From NCBI GenBank assembly GCA_934725085.1, contig CAKVAL010000014.1:1-42097 (forward strand): a DNA stretch of 42,097 bases, read 5' to 3'. Of the stretch, positions 1 to 6,719 are shown piece by piece. The notes under the pieces were generated by a model. That model was not told the DNA's origin. It saw nothing but the letters and a program-made list of their open reading frames with translations, and made no database searches. Numbering within the stretch: the first letter of the stretch is position 1; every line of letters starts with the position of its first letter. This DNA is from an uncultured Erysipelotrichaceae bacterium (GTDB lineage Bacteria; Bacillota_I; Bacilli_A; Erysipelotrichales; Erysipelotrichaceae). The translations under genes and the position numbers were made by a program.

Positions 1-15
1 AGGAAAGAAAAAAAT

Positions 16-58
16 GTGGCTCACTTTTCGATTGAGATTTCAATCAAAAGTGGCTCAC
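16..58. mobile_element. possible IS21-type terminal repeat
   Basis: The motif GTGGCTCAC occurs twice in direct orientation at 16-24 and 50-58, flanking an inverted repeat of about 11 bp (CTTTTCGATTGA against TCAATCAAAAG). Short direct repeats of this type are characteristic of IS21-family ends. No IstA or IstB gene lies inside the window, so only an end or a remnant would be present. It could also be a plain repeat. Confidence 0.35.
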
Positions 59-88
59 ATTTAAATTAACAAATACAGCTAATCAACC

Positions 89-153
89 GAGCTTGTATTT
101 CTACAAGCTCCGACTTCAAGATCTGTTAGAATCTAAGTCGTGGTAGTTGACTT
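89..153 (-). mobile_element. IS200/IS605-like end with two hairpins
   Basis: There is a perfect 9-bp hairpin at 89-110 and an imperfect hairpin at 111-140 (CGACTT against AAGTCG), followed by GTGGTAGTTGAC. On the minus strand this reads as CAACTACCAC, hairpin, GGAGCTTGTAG, which resembles left ends of IS200/IS605-type elements. The element body would lie left of the window. The assignment rests on resemblance only. Confidence 0.35.
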
Positions 154-220
154 TTAAAATCCTTTCTATACATATTTTTATTGTAAGTTATATATTTTTA
201 TACTTGTCCAATATAAAAAA

Positions 221-249
221 GCAATTAGATTTTACTCTAATCGCCTTTT
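221..249 (+). terminator. putative rho-independent terminator (+)
   Basis: Stem GCAATTAGA / TCTAATCGC with one mismatch, followed by CTTTT. It would end a plus-strand transcript arriving from left of the window. Confidence 0.4.
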
Positions 250-298
250 GGTTCTATGATTTTATTTATTCTAAAATTCAAACAGAAGACCCTAACTT

Positions 299-1573
299 CT
301 ATAAGTTAGGGATGAATGTTTCTTTAATTATCAAAGACTTTCTAGCAGAAATTCTTTCACAATTACTTAACTTAGGCGTTTTAAAGCCTTTTGACATAGT
401 TTTGAAATCTATTTTCTTGCTATCTATATCCATTAAAACTGCATAGCCAGTTGACATTCTACCTTTAATAAAATATTCATCATCTAAATATCTTACTTTG
501 TCAAATTTTTTAAAACCACAAATTTTACCTGTTGTAATTTTTTGTTCGCTACGAACTCCCTTGGTTTGTTGATAATCACCTTTTGAAATAGCTCTTTTTA
601 AATATAGAGAATTTGTTTTTAATTTAATAGGATTACCACCACTTGCAATTACACAAGCATCAAGGTGATGATCTTTTTCTATATTTAAAGATTGTCTATT
701 TGCTTTTGTAATCATTCCAAAGGTTTCGATTGCTTCTGGATAATGTTTTAATAATTGAATTCTTATGCTATTTATTTGGGTAGCATAATTTAGGGTACCT
801 TTCTTTTTACCTTCAAATTTAGGCTTAATAATACCCCTATGTAGATTTTGGTGACAAGTATGGCATAAAGTAATTAGATTACTTTCATCATCGCTACCAC
901 CTTGACTACGAAAAATAATATGATGAACTTCTAACTTAGAATCCTTATGCTTTCCTTTACAACATTGACAGGTATAGCTATCTCTATTAAGAACCATAGC
1001 TTTTGTGTTTTCAAAACCATAATTTGTGCCTTTTTGATAACCCCAAGGTCTAATTTTAGGATTTGCTAAACTAGGATTTTTCATTAAATGAGTATCGAAT
1101 GTAGCGGTTTCTAAAACCAATGCTTTGATTGGCAATATAGATTTAATAAACTCAATCTCTTTGATGTGACTATTAATTTTGCTAGTCATCGTGGGACTAA
1201 ATCTATCTTTTTTAATACTGTTTTTACGATTATCAAATCTTGCTTTTCTATAACGGGTTTTACAGCTTCGTCTGTTTCTACGATATTTAGATCGTTGAGT
1301 CATCTTGTTTTTAATATCGTTTCTTACTGTTATTTTTGAAGTGTAAACAATATTACCACCTTCATCACTTACAGCAGCACCAATAGTGCCACTTCCAGTA
1401 TCAACGCCCAATGTTAGGTGTTGAGTATAATTAGTAGTTTCATACAATAATTTAATTGTAAATGGACAACGTCTTACAACCTTAGCTTTGCCATCTTTTA
1501 ATAAATGTTTAACCTTACCGTGTTTGTTAGTTGGCATAAGTGGTTGTCCATCTTTGTTTAACACATAAACCAT
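299..1573 (-). CDS. iscB: IscB RNA-guided endonuclease
   Basis: 424 residues, usual size for IscB, the ancestor family of Cas9. Parts in order: N-terminal PLMP motif (11-14) and RR-rich segment (33-36); RuvC-I with Asp58 in GVDTGSG; arginine-rich bridge helix (about 91-117); RuvC-II with Glu155 in LVLETATF; HNH domain with CQCC (202-205), His217-His218, and CHTC (237-240); RuvC-III HHLDA (302-306). All catalytic positions look intact, so it should be an active RNA-guided DNA nuclease using the RNA encoded just upstream. The stop codon lies inside the right-end palindrome, so the last residues (PNL) are part of the transposon end. Start is an ATG preceded by AAGGAGC. Confidence 0.95.
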   Translation of the reverse strand: MVYVLNKDGQPLMPTNKHGKVKHLLKDGKAKVVRRCPFTIKLLYETTNYTQHLTLGVDTGSGTIGAAVSDEGGNIVYTSKITVRNDIKNKMTQRSKYRRNRRSCKTRYRKARFDNRKNSIKKDRFSPTMTSKINSHIKEIEFIKSILPIKALVLETATFDTHLMKNPSLANPKIRPWGYQKGTNYGFENTKAMVLNRDSYTCQCCKGKHKDSKLEVHHIIFRSQGGSDDESNLITLCHTCHQNLHRGIIKPKFEGKKKGTLNYATQINSIRIQLLKHYPEAIETFGMITKANRQSLNIEKDHHLDACVIASGGNPIKLKTNSLYLKRAISKGDYQQTKGVRSEQKITTGKICGFKKFDKVRYLDDEYFIKGRMSTGYAVLMDIDSKKIDFKTMSKGFKTPKLSNCERISARKSLIIKETFIPNL

Positions 1574-1866
1574 AATGCTCCTTAAAATGTAATTAAATAC
1601 ATAAATCCTACATAAGTAGGTAATGACTATTCTTATACTGTTACCATATAAGTTTTCGTACTTACTCTCGACAATGATAGATAAGCTTTTTACATATATA
1701 TCACAAGGCTTTTCTTACTCTAACCTAACTTAAACATATATGATAGAGCCTATTTCTGAGTCGGCAAAATAGGGTATCATGACCTATCTATCGTAGCTAA
1801 TATTTCTATTAGCTTAGTCTGGTGAACTATTTAATAGAAGCCCCTACCTCTTAGGTAGTGGGCAAT
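1574..1866 (-). ncRNA. IscB omega RNA (HEARO RNA)
   Basis: About 290 nt without a reading frame lie directly upstream of iscB, between the left-end hairpin (1841-1862) and the iscB start. HEARO/omega RNAs occupy exactly this place in iscB elements, with the guide at the 5' end and the scaffold running to the ORF. Several short self-complementary stretches are visible, such as CTACTTATGTAG near 1607-1620 and TAGCTAATATTTCTATTAGC near 1793-1814. The guide would come from the sequence just outside the left end (about 1860-1885). The call rests on position and context; no covariance model was run. Confidence 0.7.
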
Positions 1867-1871
1867 TCACT

Positions 1872-2129
1872 CTATTTCAGCACTATCCATTTACCTGATT
1901 TGGTAGAGCCTTCTCTTTTAATAACTCCATGAGTTCTAAGATTTCTTATATGGTATCGCACCCCATCTGCTGTTATTTCTTTAATCTCATTTGCTATCTG
2001 TTCCGCAGTAATACCTGGATTGTCTTTCATAAGAAGCACTATCTGTTCTTGGATGCTGTTTTTTTCTTTGGTAGTTTCTTTGGTAGTACTACCATTAAAC
2101 TCTTTTAAAAACTCTGCATTTATACCCAT
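1872..2129 (-). pseudogene. winged-helix C-terminal fragment (AlbA_2/Fic-type tail)
   Basis: 85 codons ending in a winged-helix-like domain (about 25-85) with the pattern NIRNLRTHGVIKREG..SGKW, which matches the C-terminal tail of larger AlbA_2-domain or Fic proteins. No N-terminal domain is present. The frame is open upstream of the ATG until a TAG inside the palindrome at 2178-2199, which suggests that an IS200/IS605-type insertion removed the 5' part of the parent gene. The IscB element starts immediately after its stop. It may still be expressed as a small DNA-binding protein. Confidence 0.5.
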
Positions 2130-2177
2130 AACTACGTTAGTATAGTTATCTTCTTCATCAAAATCTTGGCAAGGATA

Positions 2178-2199
2178 CTCTAACTTCTATAAGTTAGAG
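2178..2199 (-). repeat. solo right-end palindrome of an IscB/TnpB element
   Basis: CTCTAACTT, loop, AAGTTAGAG. It matches the iscB right-end hairpin at 290-311 except for the outer bases. Read in the frame of iscB's C-terminus, it encodes FLSNL and stop, against FIPNL and stop in iscB. This suggests the vestige of a second related element whose body is gone. Confidence 0.5.
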
Positions 2200-2323
2200 A
2201 GGAATTGTCTGCTCCTTTCTTCTTGTAAATAATTCTTCCTTGCATTAAGCAATTCCAATTTTTTGTAATTAACGTAACCAGTCTTTTAAAACACTAATCA
2301 TTTACTATATTTCCTTCAAAAAT

Positions 2324-3355
2324 TTATTCTTCTATTTCCTCAACAATTTCTATATATTCTTTTAGTTTTCTTTGCAAGAGACTCTTATTTATCAATTTTA
2401 ACCTATATTCAGATACCATTGTAGGTGAAAGGCTTCTACTTAATGCAAATTCTACTACCTCATCGTCTTTAGAGGCGCAAAGGATTACTCCTACACTTGG
2501 ATTTTCGGTTTGTTTTTTCACTTCTCTATCCAGTGCCTCTAAGTAAAGGTTCATTTTACCAACATATTCTGGTTTAAACTCTCCAATTTTAAGTTCAAAA
2601 GCAACCAAACAGGATAATCCTCTATGATAGAATAACAAATCTATATAGTAGTCATGATTTCCGACCTGTACTCTGTACTCATTACCTATAAAGGAAAAAT
2701 CTTTTCCAATTTCTAAAATAAAGTTCTTCAGATTCTCAAGAATTGACTTCTGGAATTCTCTTTCATTTCCAATCTTGGGAGCATCAAGAAATTCCAATAC
2801 ATAACTGTCCATAAACAAATTATGCGTCTCCTGTTTTGCCTTTTGTATAGCGGGCAAATTATTACTATTTGAAAGCATATAACGTTCATAATAGCCACTG
2901 TCCATCTGTCTTACCAACTCTCGATGAGTTAGATTCTCCTTAATTGCTAAGTTAATGTAGAATTCTCTTTCTTCTTTACTTTTAGATCCAGACATTATTT
3001 TCAAATGATTAGACCAACTCAATTGTGTCAACAACGTTGACACTTTTTCATCGCCACTGTACAACTCGTAGAATTGCTTCATTCTGTAAAGCCCTCTACG
3101 ATTAAAACCCTTTAATTCAGGATAGTTAGTAGAGAAAAATTCAGCTACATTGTCAACGAAACCAGATCCATAAGATGCCTCCTTAGTTTTTTCGCTAATG
3201 TATTTTCCTACCTCTTGATACATCAAAATCAGTTCTTCATTAACTTTTCTATATGCACGCTCTTTTGCATTTTCTATAATCATAACAATCTCTTCAAATG
3301 GATTGTTGTTTTTATCTGTATTTATATTTTGCAAAGTAGCCTTTTCTTTATTCAT
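2324..3355 (-). CDS. DUF1016 (YhcG-type) PD-(D/E)XK nuclease
   Basis: 343 residues. The N-terminal helical DUF1016_N region (about 20-160) has the typical YGSGFVDNVAEFF and GFNRRGLYRMKQFY stretches. It is followed by a PD-(D/E)XK nuclease domain with Asp239 in YYIDLLFYHR and Glu254-x-Lys256 in FELK. YhcG-like proteins are associated with restriction and defence loci, but their exact role is not settled. The start overlaps by 8 nt the end of the AbrB-like frame upstream, so translation is probably coupled. ATG is preceded by GGAGGA. Full length, with no sign of damage. Confidence 0.85.
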   Translation of the reverse strand: MNKEKATLQNINTDKNNNPFEEIVMIIENAKERAYRKVNEELILMYQEVGKYISEKTKEASYGSGFVDNVAEFFSTNYPELKGFNRRGLYRMKQFYELYSGDEKVSTLLTQLSWSNHLKIMSGSKSKEEREFYINLAIKENLTHRELVRQMDSGYYERYMLSNSNNLPAIQKAKQETHNLFMDSYVLEFLDAPKIGNEREFQKSILENLKNFILEIGKDFSFIGNEYRVQVGNHDYYIDLLFYHRGLSCLVAFELKIGEFKPEYVGKMNLYLEALDREVKKQTENPSVGVILCASKDDEVVEFALSRSLSPTMVSEYRLKLINKSLLQRKLKEYIEIVEEIEE

Positions 3356-3576
3356 AAATTCCTCCTATTGGCATCTCACATCTATAATTCATTTTTCTGT
3401 CCTGTATATTATCCTCTATAAAAGTTTTTGAATTAACAATTTGTATTTTCCCTTCAGCTACAACAAAAGAAACATAGTCCCCGTTTTTCTAAATTCAAAA
3501 GTTCTCTTATCCTTTTCGTGATAGCAACCTGTCCTTTTGACATAACTTTAGCAGTATCCATAAATGTATCTTTCAT
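3348..3576 (-). pseudogene. AbrB/MazE-like DNA-binding protein, +1 frameshift
   Basis: The ATG at 3576 follows GGAAA and opens MKDTFMDTAKVMSKGQVAIT, the classic AbrB/SpoVT N-terminus. After about 31 codons, at LNLEK, one extra base (the C between AAAA and GGGG, near 3482) shifts the frame. In the next frame the family continues as GDYVSFVVAEGKIQIVNSK to a TAA at 3348, overlapping the nuclease start. Removing one base restores a swapped-hairpin AbrB protein of about 75 residues. It could be a natural mutation, a sequencing error or programmed frameshifting. Its position suggests an antitoxin or autoregulator of the downstream nuclease. Confidence 0.7.
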
Positions 3577-3714
3577 GACTATTTCCTTTCATTCTACTTT
3601 TCCCACGAACTATTATAACCTTTTTTTAAGATGGTTTTCCTTTGGCATGATGTTGGTTTGAAAGACAAGTTTTTTATGTTTGCTAAATTTCATTTTTGCA
3701 AATAATGTTTTTAA

Positions 3715-3745
3715 GTATAAAAAGAGCTGTATTTCTACAGCTCTT
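3715..3745 (-). terminator. rho-independent terminator of the DUF2130 gene
   Basis: Perfect 10-bp stem AAGAGCTGTA / TACAGCTCTT with a 4-nt loop, followed on the minus strand by TTTTTA. It lies 6 nt after the stop codon. Confidence 0.85.
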
Positions 3746-3750
3746 ATGCG

Positions 3751-5202
3751 TTAAATATCGCAAACACAGTCTACCTCTAACACCTCAACTGTTCCCGAAT
3801 CCTTTTCAGGAACTTGGCTAAACTTCTCAGCCAAACTAGGTGCATTCTTAGTTAACTTCTTAATAGTTAAATCCTGTGCCTTATCATTGGCAAGTCTTAA
3901 TTGACGATCAGAAGACAATAGATTTTCTTTTACCTTCTTTAAATGATCAATAGTCTTATCAATCTCATCAATAGCTGTAGAGAACTTCTTAGAAGCAGTT
4001 TCAAAATTCTTACCAAAGGCTACCTTAAAGTTTTCCATATTCTCTTCAAAATGAGCAATATCCAAATTATTATTCTTTTCAATCAACAATTGTTTCTTAT
4101 ACTCAGTTGCATTCAAAGCTGCATTTCTTAATAACGTAATAAGAGGAATAAAGAATTGAGGTCTAATAACATACATCTTAGGATATCGATAAGACACATC
4201 CACAATACCCTCATTATATAGTTCACTATCACTCTCAAGTAGTGATACAAGAACTGCATATTCACACTTCTTGCGATTACGGTCTTTATCTAACTTATCA
4301 AAGAAATCTTCATTCTTATGTTTAGTAGAAGTTGTATCAGCTTCATTCTTCATTTCAAACATAATAGAAATAATTTCTACGCCATCTTCATCAAAATCTC
4401 TAAAGACAAAATCACCCTTAGAACCCTCAACAACTTCATTATCCTTCTCAAAATAAGCGTTTCTAAACATGCCCATTCTATTCTTATTAAATTCATTAGC
4501 ACAATGTTGTTCTAAACTTTCACCTATCATCTTAGTAGACATCTTAGTCTTAAAATCCTTATAGTAATCCACTAATTCTTGTTTAGCACTTAATTGTTGT
4601 TCATAAGAATCTTTCATAGAATCGATTTTGTTTGTCATTTCGTTTCTATAAATTTCTAAATCGTTTTTAGCTTTGTTAATTTCAAGGTCTTTCACTTCTT
4701 TAAGCTTGCTGACCGCTTTATTTACTGCTAATTCCTTTTCGGTATTCATGTTCTTGGCTTGTTCTTTTAGTAGCTCAATTTGGTTTTTAAGTTCGTTTAT
4801 AGCCTCGTTTGCTTTGAAACTGACTTCTGATATTTCCTTGTCTTTAGAAGCCTTAATACTCTCTATTTCGCTTTGTTTAGTGGCATTTAAAGTATTAATC
4901 TCTTCCTTTAAAGAACTAGTCTTAAGATTAAGCTCGTTTTCATATTCTTTCTCTACTAACTTAAGCTGATTCTTAAGTTTTTCAATTTCAGTTTCTTGTT
5001 CTGAGATTTTAACAGAAGCCTTACTCACTACTTCTTTAGCAAGTAATTCTTTTTGTAACTCAAGTTTCTCATTATACTCAGCTTCTCTTTTCTTCAATTC
5101 TTCTTCAAAAACATGGTCTCTAACTTGCTTCACTATAGAGTTATAGTTTGTTTCATCAATTGCAAATAATTCGCCACAATGTGGACATTTAATTTCTTTC
5201 AT
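3751..5202 (-). CDS. DUF2130 coiled-coil protein
   Basis: 483 residues. It has an N-terminal zinc-ribbon half (CPHCG, residues 5-9), a long charged coiled coil (about 30-220), and the DUF2130 domain with GDFVFRDFDEDGVE and IMFEMKNEAD, a nuclease-like fold with a D...E-x-K arrangement. This is the standard architecture and length of the family, whose function is unknown. It is monocistronic, with its own terminator downstream. ATG is preceded at distance by AAAGGAAC. It sits next to the DUF1016 nuclease and could belong to the same defence cluster, but nothing in the sequence proves it. Confidence 0.85.
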   Translation of the reverse strand: MKEIKCPHCGELFAIDETNYNSIVKQVRDHVFEEELKKREAEYNEKLELQKELLAKEVVSKASVKISEQETEIEKLKNQLKLVEKEYENELNLKTSSLKEEINTLNATKQSEIESIKASKDKEISEVSFKANEAINELKNQIELLKEQAKNMNTEKELAVNKAVSKLKEVKDLEINKAKNDLEIYRNEMTNKIDSMKDSYEQQLSAKQELVDYYKDFKTKMSTKMIGESLEQHCANEFNKNRMGMFRNAYFEKDNEVVEGSKGDFVFRDFDEDGVEIISIMFEMKNEADTTSTKHKNEDFFDKLDKDRNRKKCEYAVLVSLLESDSELYNEGIVDVSYRYPKMYVIRPQFFIPLITLLRNAALNATEYKKQLLIEKNNNLDIAHFEENMENFKVAFGKNFETASKKFSTAIDEIDKTIDHLKKVKENLLSSDRQLRLANDKAQDLTIKKLTKNAPSLAEKFSQVPEKDSGTVEVLEVDCVCDI

Positions 5203-5282
5203 ATTTTCTAAAATGTTCCTTTCTAATATCTATATTTTAAACTATATAATTTTATATCTGTATTAAAATATATAATGTCACA

Positions 5283-5455
5283 CAATAAATATGAAAAAGC
5301 GTTTGTAGAGTGTTCTATAAGGCTGTTTTATTGAAAATTGAATTTATTATTAATGATTGGTAAAATGTAAAAAACAAATGATAGCTCTTAAGAGCACTAA
5401 GTGATGGTGGCATTACTTTCGATGAAAAGTCTAGTACAGTGTACTGGGCTTTTTT
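5283..5455 (+). ncRNA. putative small RNA
   Basis: This stretch of about 390 bases between two genes holds no convincing ORF. A TATAAT at 5271-5276 and a good terminator at 5428-5455 on the plus strand would bound a transcript of about 170 nt with internal pairing (AGCTCTTAAGAGC). It matches no RNA family I recognise. No clear -35 box is visible. Confidence 0.3.
5428..5455 (+). terminator. rho-independent terminator (+)
   Basis: Stem AGTCTAGTAC / GTACTGGGCT with G-U pairs, followed by TTTTTT. Further hairpins follow at 5483-5511 (GCCCATG / CATGGGC). Confidence 0.6.
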
Positions 5456-5530
5456 GGTTGCTTAAGTTTTAATAAAACAAAAGCCCATGCTGTATAAGCC
5501 CCGACATGGGCATAATTAAAATTTTGTAAT

Positions 5531-5567
5531 AAAAAAGCGAACTAGAACTTTCTAGAACGCTTTTTTT
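5531..5567. terminator. bidirectional terminator
   Basis: Stem AAAAAAGCG..CTAGA / TCTAG..CGCTTTTTTT with A-tract and T-tract on opposite sides. It can end the plus-strand transcript and the minus-strand operon that finishes with the pilin-like gene. Confidence 0.75.
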
Positions 5568-5595
5568 AACATTATTAGCCTTCTTAAATTAAAAC

Positions 5596-5784
5596 TTACT
5601 TATAGCTGCCGATGTTAAAATCTGCATTGTTTAGACCATTAGTCATCTTGTTAGAGAAACTAGTAGTCACACCAGTAAGTGATGTCTTAATAGCAGTACC
5701 AATTGGTGAAACTATAGCGATTAAAACTAGCACTGCTAGAATACCTAATGCAACACCACCGTATTCTTCAAAAAATTGCTTCAT
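5596..5784 (-). CDS. small pilin-like membrane peptide
   Basis: 62 residues: a short N-terminus (MKQFFEEYGG), one hydrophobic segment (about 10-30), then a Ser/Thr/Asn-rich tail (SLTGVTTSFSNKM). The layout resembles small pilin or major-subunit peptides. The signal peptidase gene directly upstream in the same orientation fits a processed or exported subunit, perhaps for the conjugation machinery encoded at the right end of the window. A clear AAAGGAGCTC site precedes the ATG. The family is not certain. Confidence 0.6.
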   Translation of the reverse strand: MKQFFEEYGGVALGILAVLVLIAIVSPIGTAIKTSLTGVTTSFSNKMTNGLNNADFNIGSYK

Positions 5785-5900
5785 TTGTTTGAGCTCCTTT
5801 CTACAGTTATTATTCTAGCATATGTTTTTTACAGTTTGTCCCATAACGGTGTTTTAATAAAAAAGCCTTTATTTATAAGGGTTTTAGTGATTTTTAAAAA

Positions 5901-5930
5901 TAAAAAAAGAAGGGAGCAATTTCCCTTCTA
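5901..5930 (-). terminator. rho-independent terminator after signal peptidase
   Basis: Stem AGAAGGGA / TCCCTTCT followed by TTTTTTT on the minus strand, overlapping the last codon of the signal peptidase gene. It would partly insulate the pilin-like gene downstream. Confidence 0.8.
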
Positions 5931-6371
5931 GTTTGATACCAAATATATTATTTCTTCTTTCCTGAATGGTCCATGTTCTCTGGAATCCGTTGAATATTCT
6001 CTGTTATCACCTAACAAGAAATATTCATTATCTTTTAAAGTATAAACAAAGTTCTCAGTTTTTGTAGAATATAGGTCTATAAAATCCTCTGTAACGGGTT
6101 TATCGTTAATGTATAGATGATTGTCTTTATATTCAACCTTTTCATTAGGAAGCCCTATTACTCTTTTAACGATAAGGTAATTGTCATGTTTTTTGGCAAT
6201 CACAATATCGAAACGATTTATTTCCTTTGTTTTTGAAACCTTTACTACTTGTTTATCTTTTAAAGTCGGATACATAGAATTCCCGGAAATAGACATAAAG
6301 TTATCAGAAATGGCAGTGTGTAGTATTACACAGCACAAAATTATAAGTATAAATTTATATATTTTTTTCAT
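5928..6371 (-). CDS. lepB: type I signal peptidase (S26A)
   Basis: 147 residues, short like Gram-positive SipS-type enzymes. An N-terminal membrane anchor (about 5-21) is followed by the catalytic Ser32 in SGNSMYPTL, the general base Lys69 in YLIVKRVIGLP, and box E GDNREYSTDS (121-130). All Ser/Lys dyad elements are present, so it should cleave exported precursors at the outer membrane face. It overlaps the upstream small ORF by 17 nt and precedes the pilin-like peptide, a likely substrate. A second, element-borne signal peptidase is common near secretion or pilus genes. Confidence 0.92.
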   Translation of the reverse strand: MKKIYKFILIILCCVILHTAISDNFMSISGNSMYPTLKDKQVVKVSKTKEINRFDIVIAKKHDNYLIVKRVIGLPNEKVEYKDNHLYINDKPVTEDFIDLYSTKTENFVYTLKDNEYFLLGDNREYSTDSREHGPFRKEEIIYLVSN

Positions 6372-6504
6372 CTTGTTTTTTTATCATCTCAAGAACTTCT
6401 TGTCTCTCTTTTGGCTTAAGATTTTTGAACAAATCTAAAACGAATTGCTTTCTTTCTTCAACAGTAAGCACGGAAAGAATATTTTTAGCAAAATTTTTAT
6501 CCAT
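6355..6504 (-). CDS. small hypothetical protein (49 aa)
   Basis: The ATG at 6504 overlaps the stop of the upstream gene (TAATG) and the stop lies inside lepB. The product (MDKNFAKNILSVLTVEERKQ...) is charged and helical, with no recognisable domain. The 1-nt overlap upstream and 17-nt overlap downstream point to a coupled operon gene rather than chance. Confidence 0.55.
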   Translation of the reverse strand: MDKNFAKNILSVLTVEERKQFVLDLFKNLKPKERQEVLEMIKKQDEKNI

Positions 6505-6698
6505 TACTTTTTGTCCTTAATAACTTTGCCAAAGAACTCTCTTAAAGTATTAATTTGGTATCTTGAACTACAATTTTCAAGCTCTTTTTCGAGTTTTTTA
6601 ATGCCTTTAGTTTTTAATAGTTCTTCTAGTGGCATATCTGAGTTATATCGGTCTAATTCTTCAACCGCTATTCTTTCAATCAATTGTTTTAATGTCAT
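6504..6698 (-). CDS. small hypothetical protein (64 aa)
   Basis: A helical, charged protein starting MTLKQLIERIAVEELDRY with no known domain. AGAAAGGAATTTT precedes the ATG. It lies between the DUF6273 gene and the small ORF/lepB pair in the same operon, spaced 21 nt from the upstream gene. Confidence 0.6.
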   Translation of the reverse strand: MTLKQLIERIAVEELDRYNSDMPLEELLKTKGIKKLEKELENCSSRYQINTLREFFGKVIKDKK

Positions 6699-6719
6699 AA
6701 AATTCCTTTCTGTTTTTAA

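Larger units (their letters stand above)
290..1866 (-). mobile_element. IscB (HEARO) transposable element
   Basis: A compact element bounded by a palindrome at each end. The left end on the minus strand has the hairpin at 1841-1862 (CCCACTACCT / AGGTAGGGG) and the right end has the hairpin at 290-311 (CCCTAACTT / AAGTTAGGG). It contains an omega/HEARO RNA region followed by iscB. No TnpA transposase is present, so mobility would depend on a transposase in trans. The left end begins within about 10 nt of the stop codon of the winged-helix fragment at 1872. Exact boundaries are inferred from the palindromes. Confidence 0.65.

Noticed and set aside
147..446. Plus-strand ORF of 99 codons
   Set aside because: Low-complexity hydrophobic translation over insertion-sequence ends and the 3' end of iscB on the other strand.
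4673..4969. Plus-strand ORFs opposite the DUF2130 coiled coil
   Set aside because: Ser/Leu-rich mirror of a Lys/Glu-rich coiled coil; no ribosome site.
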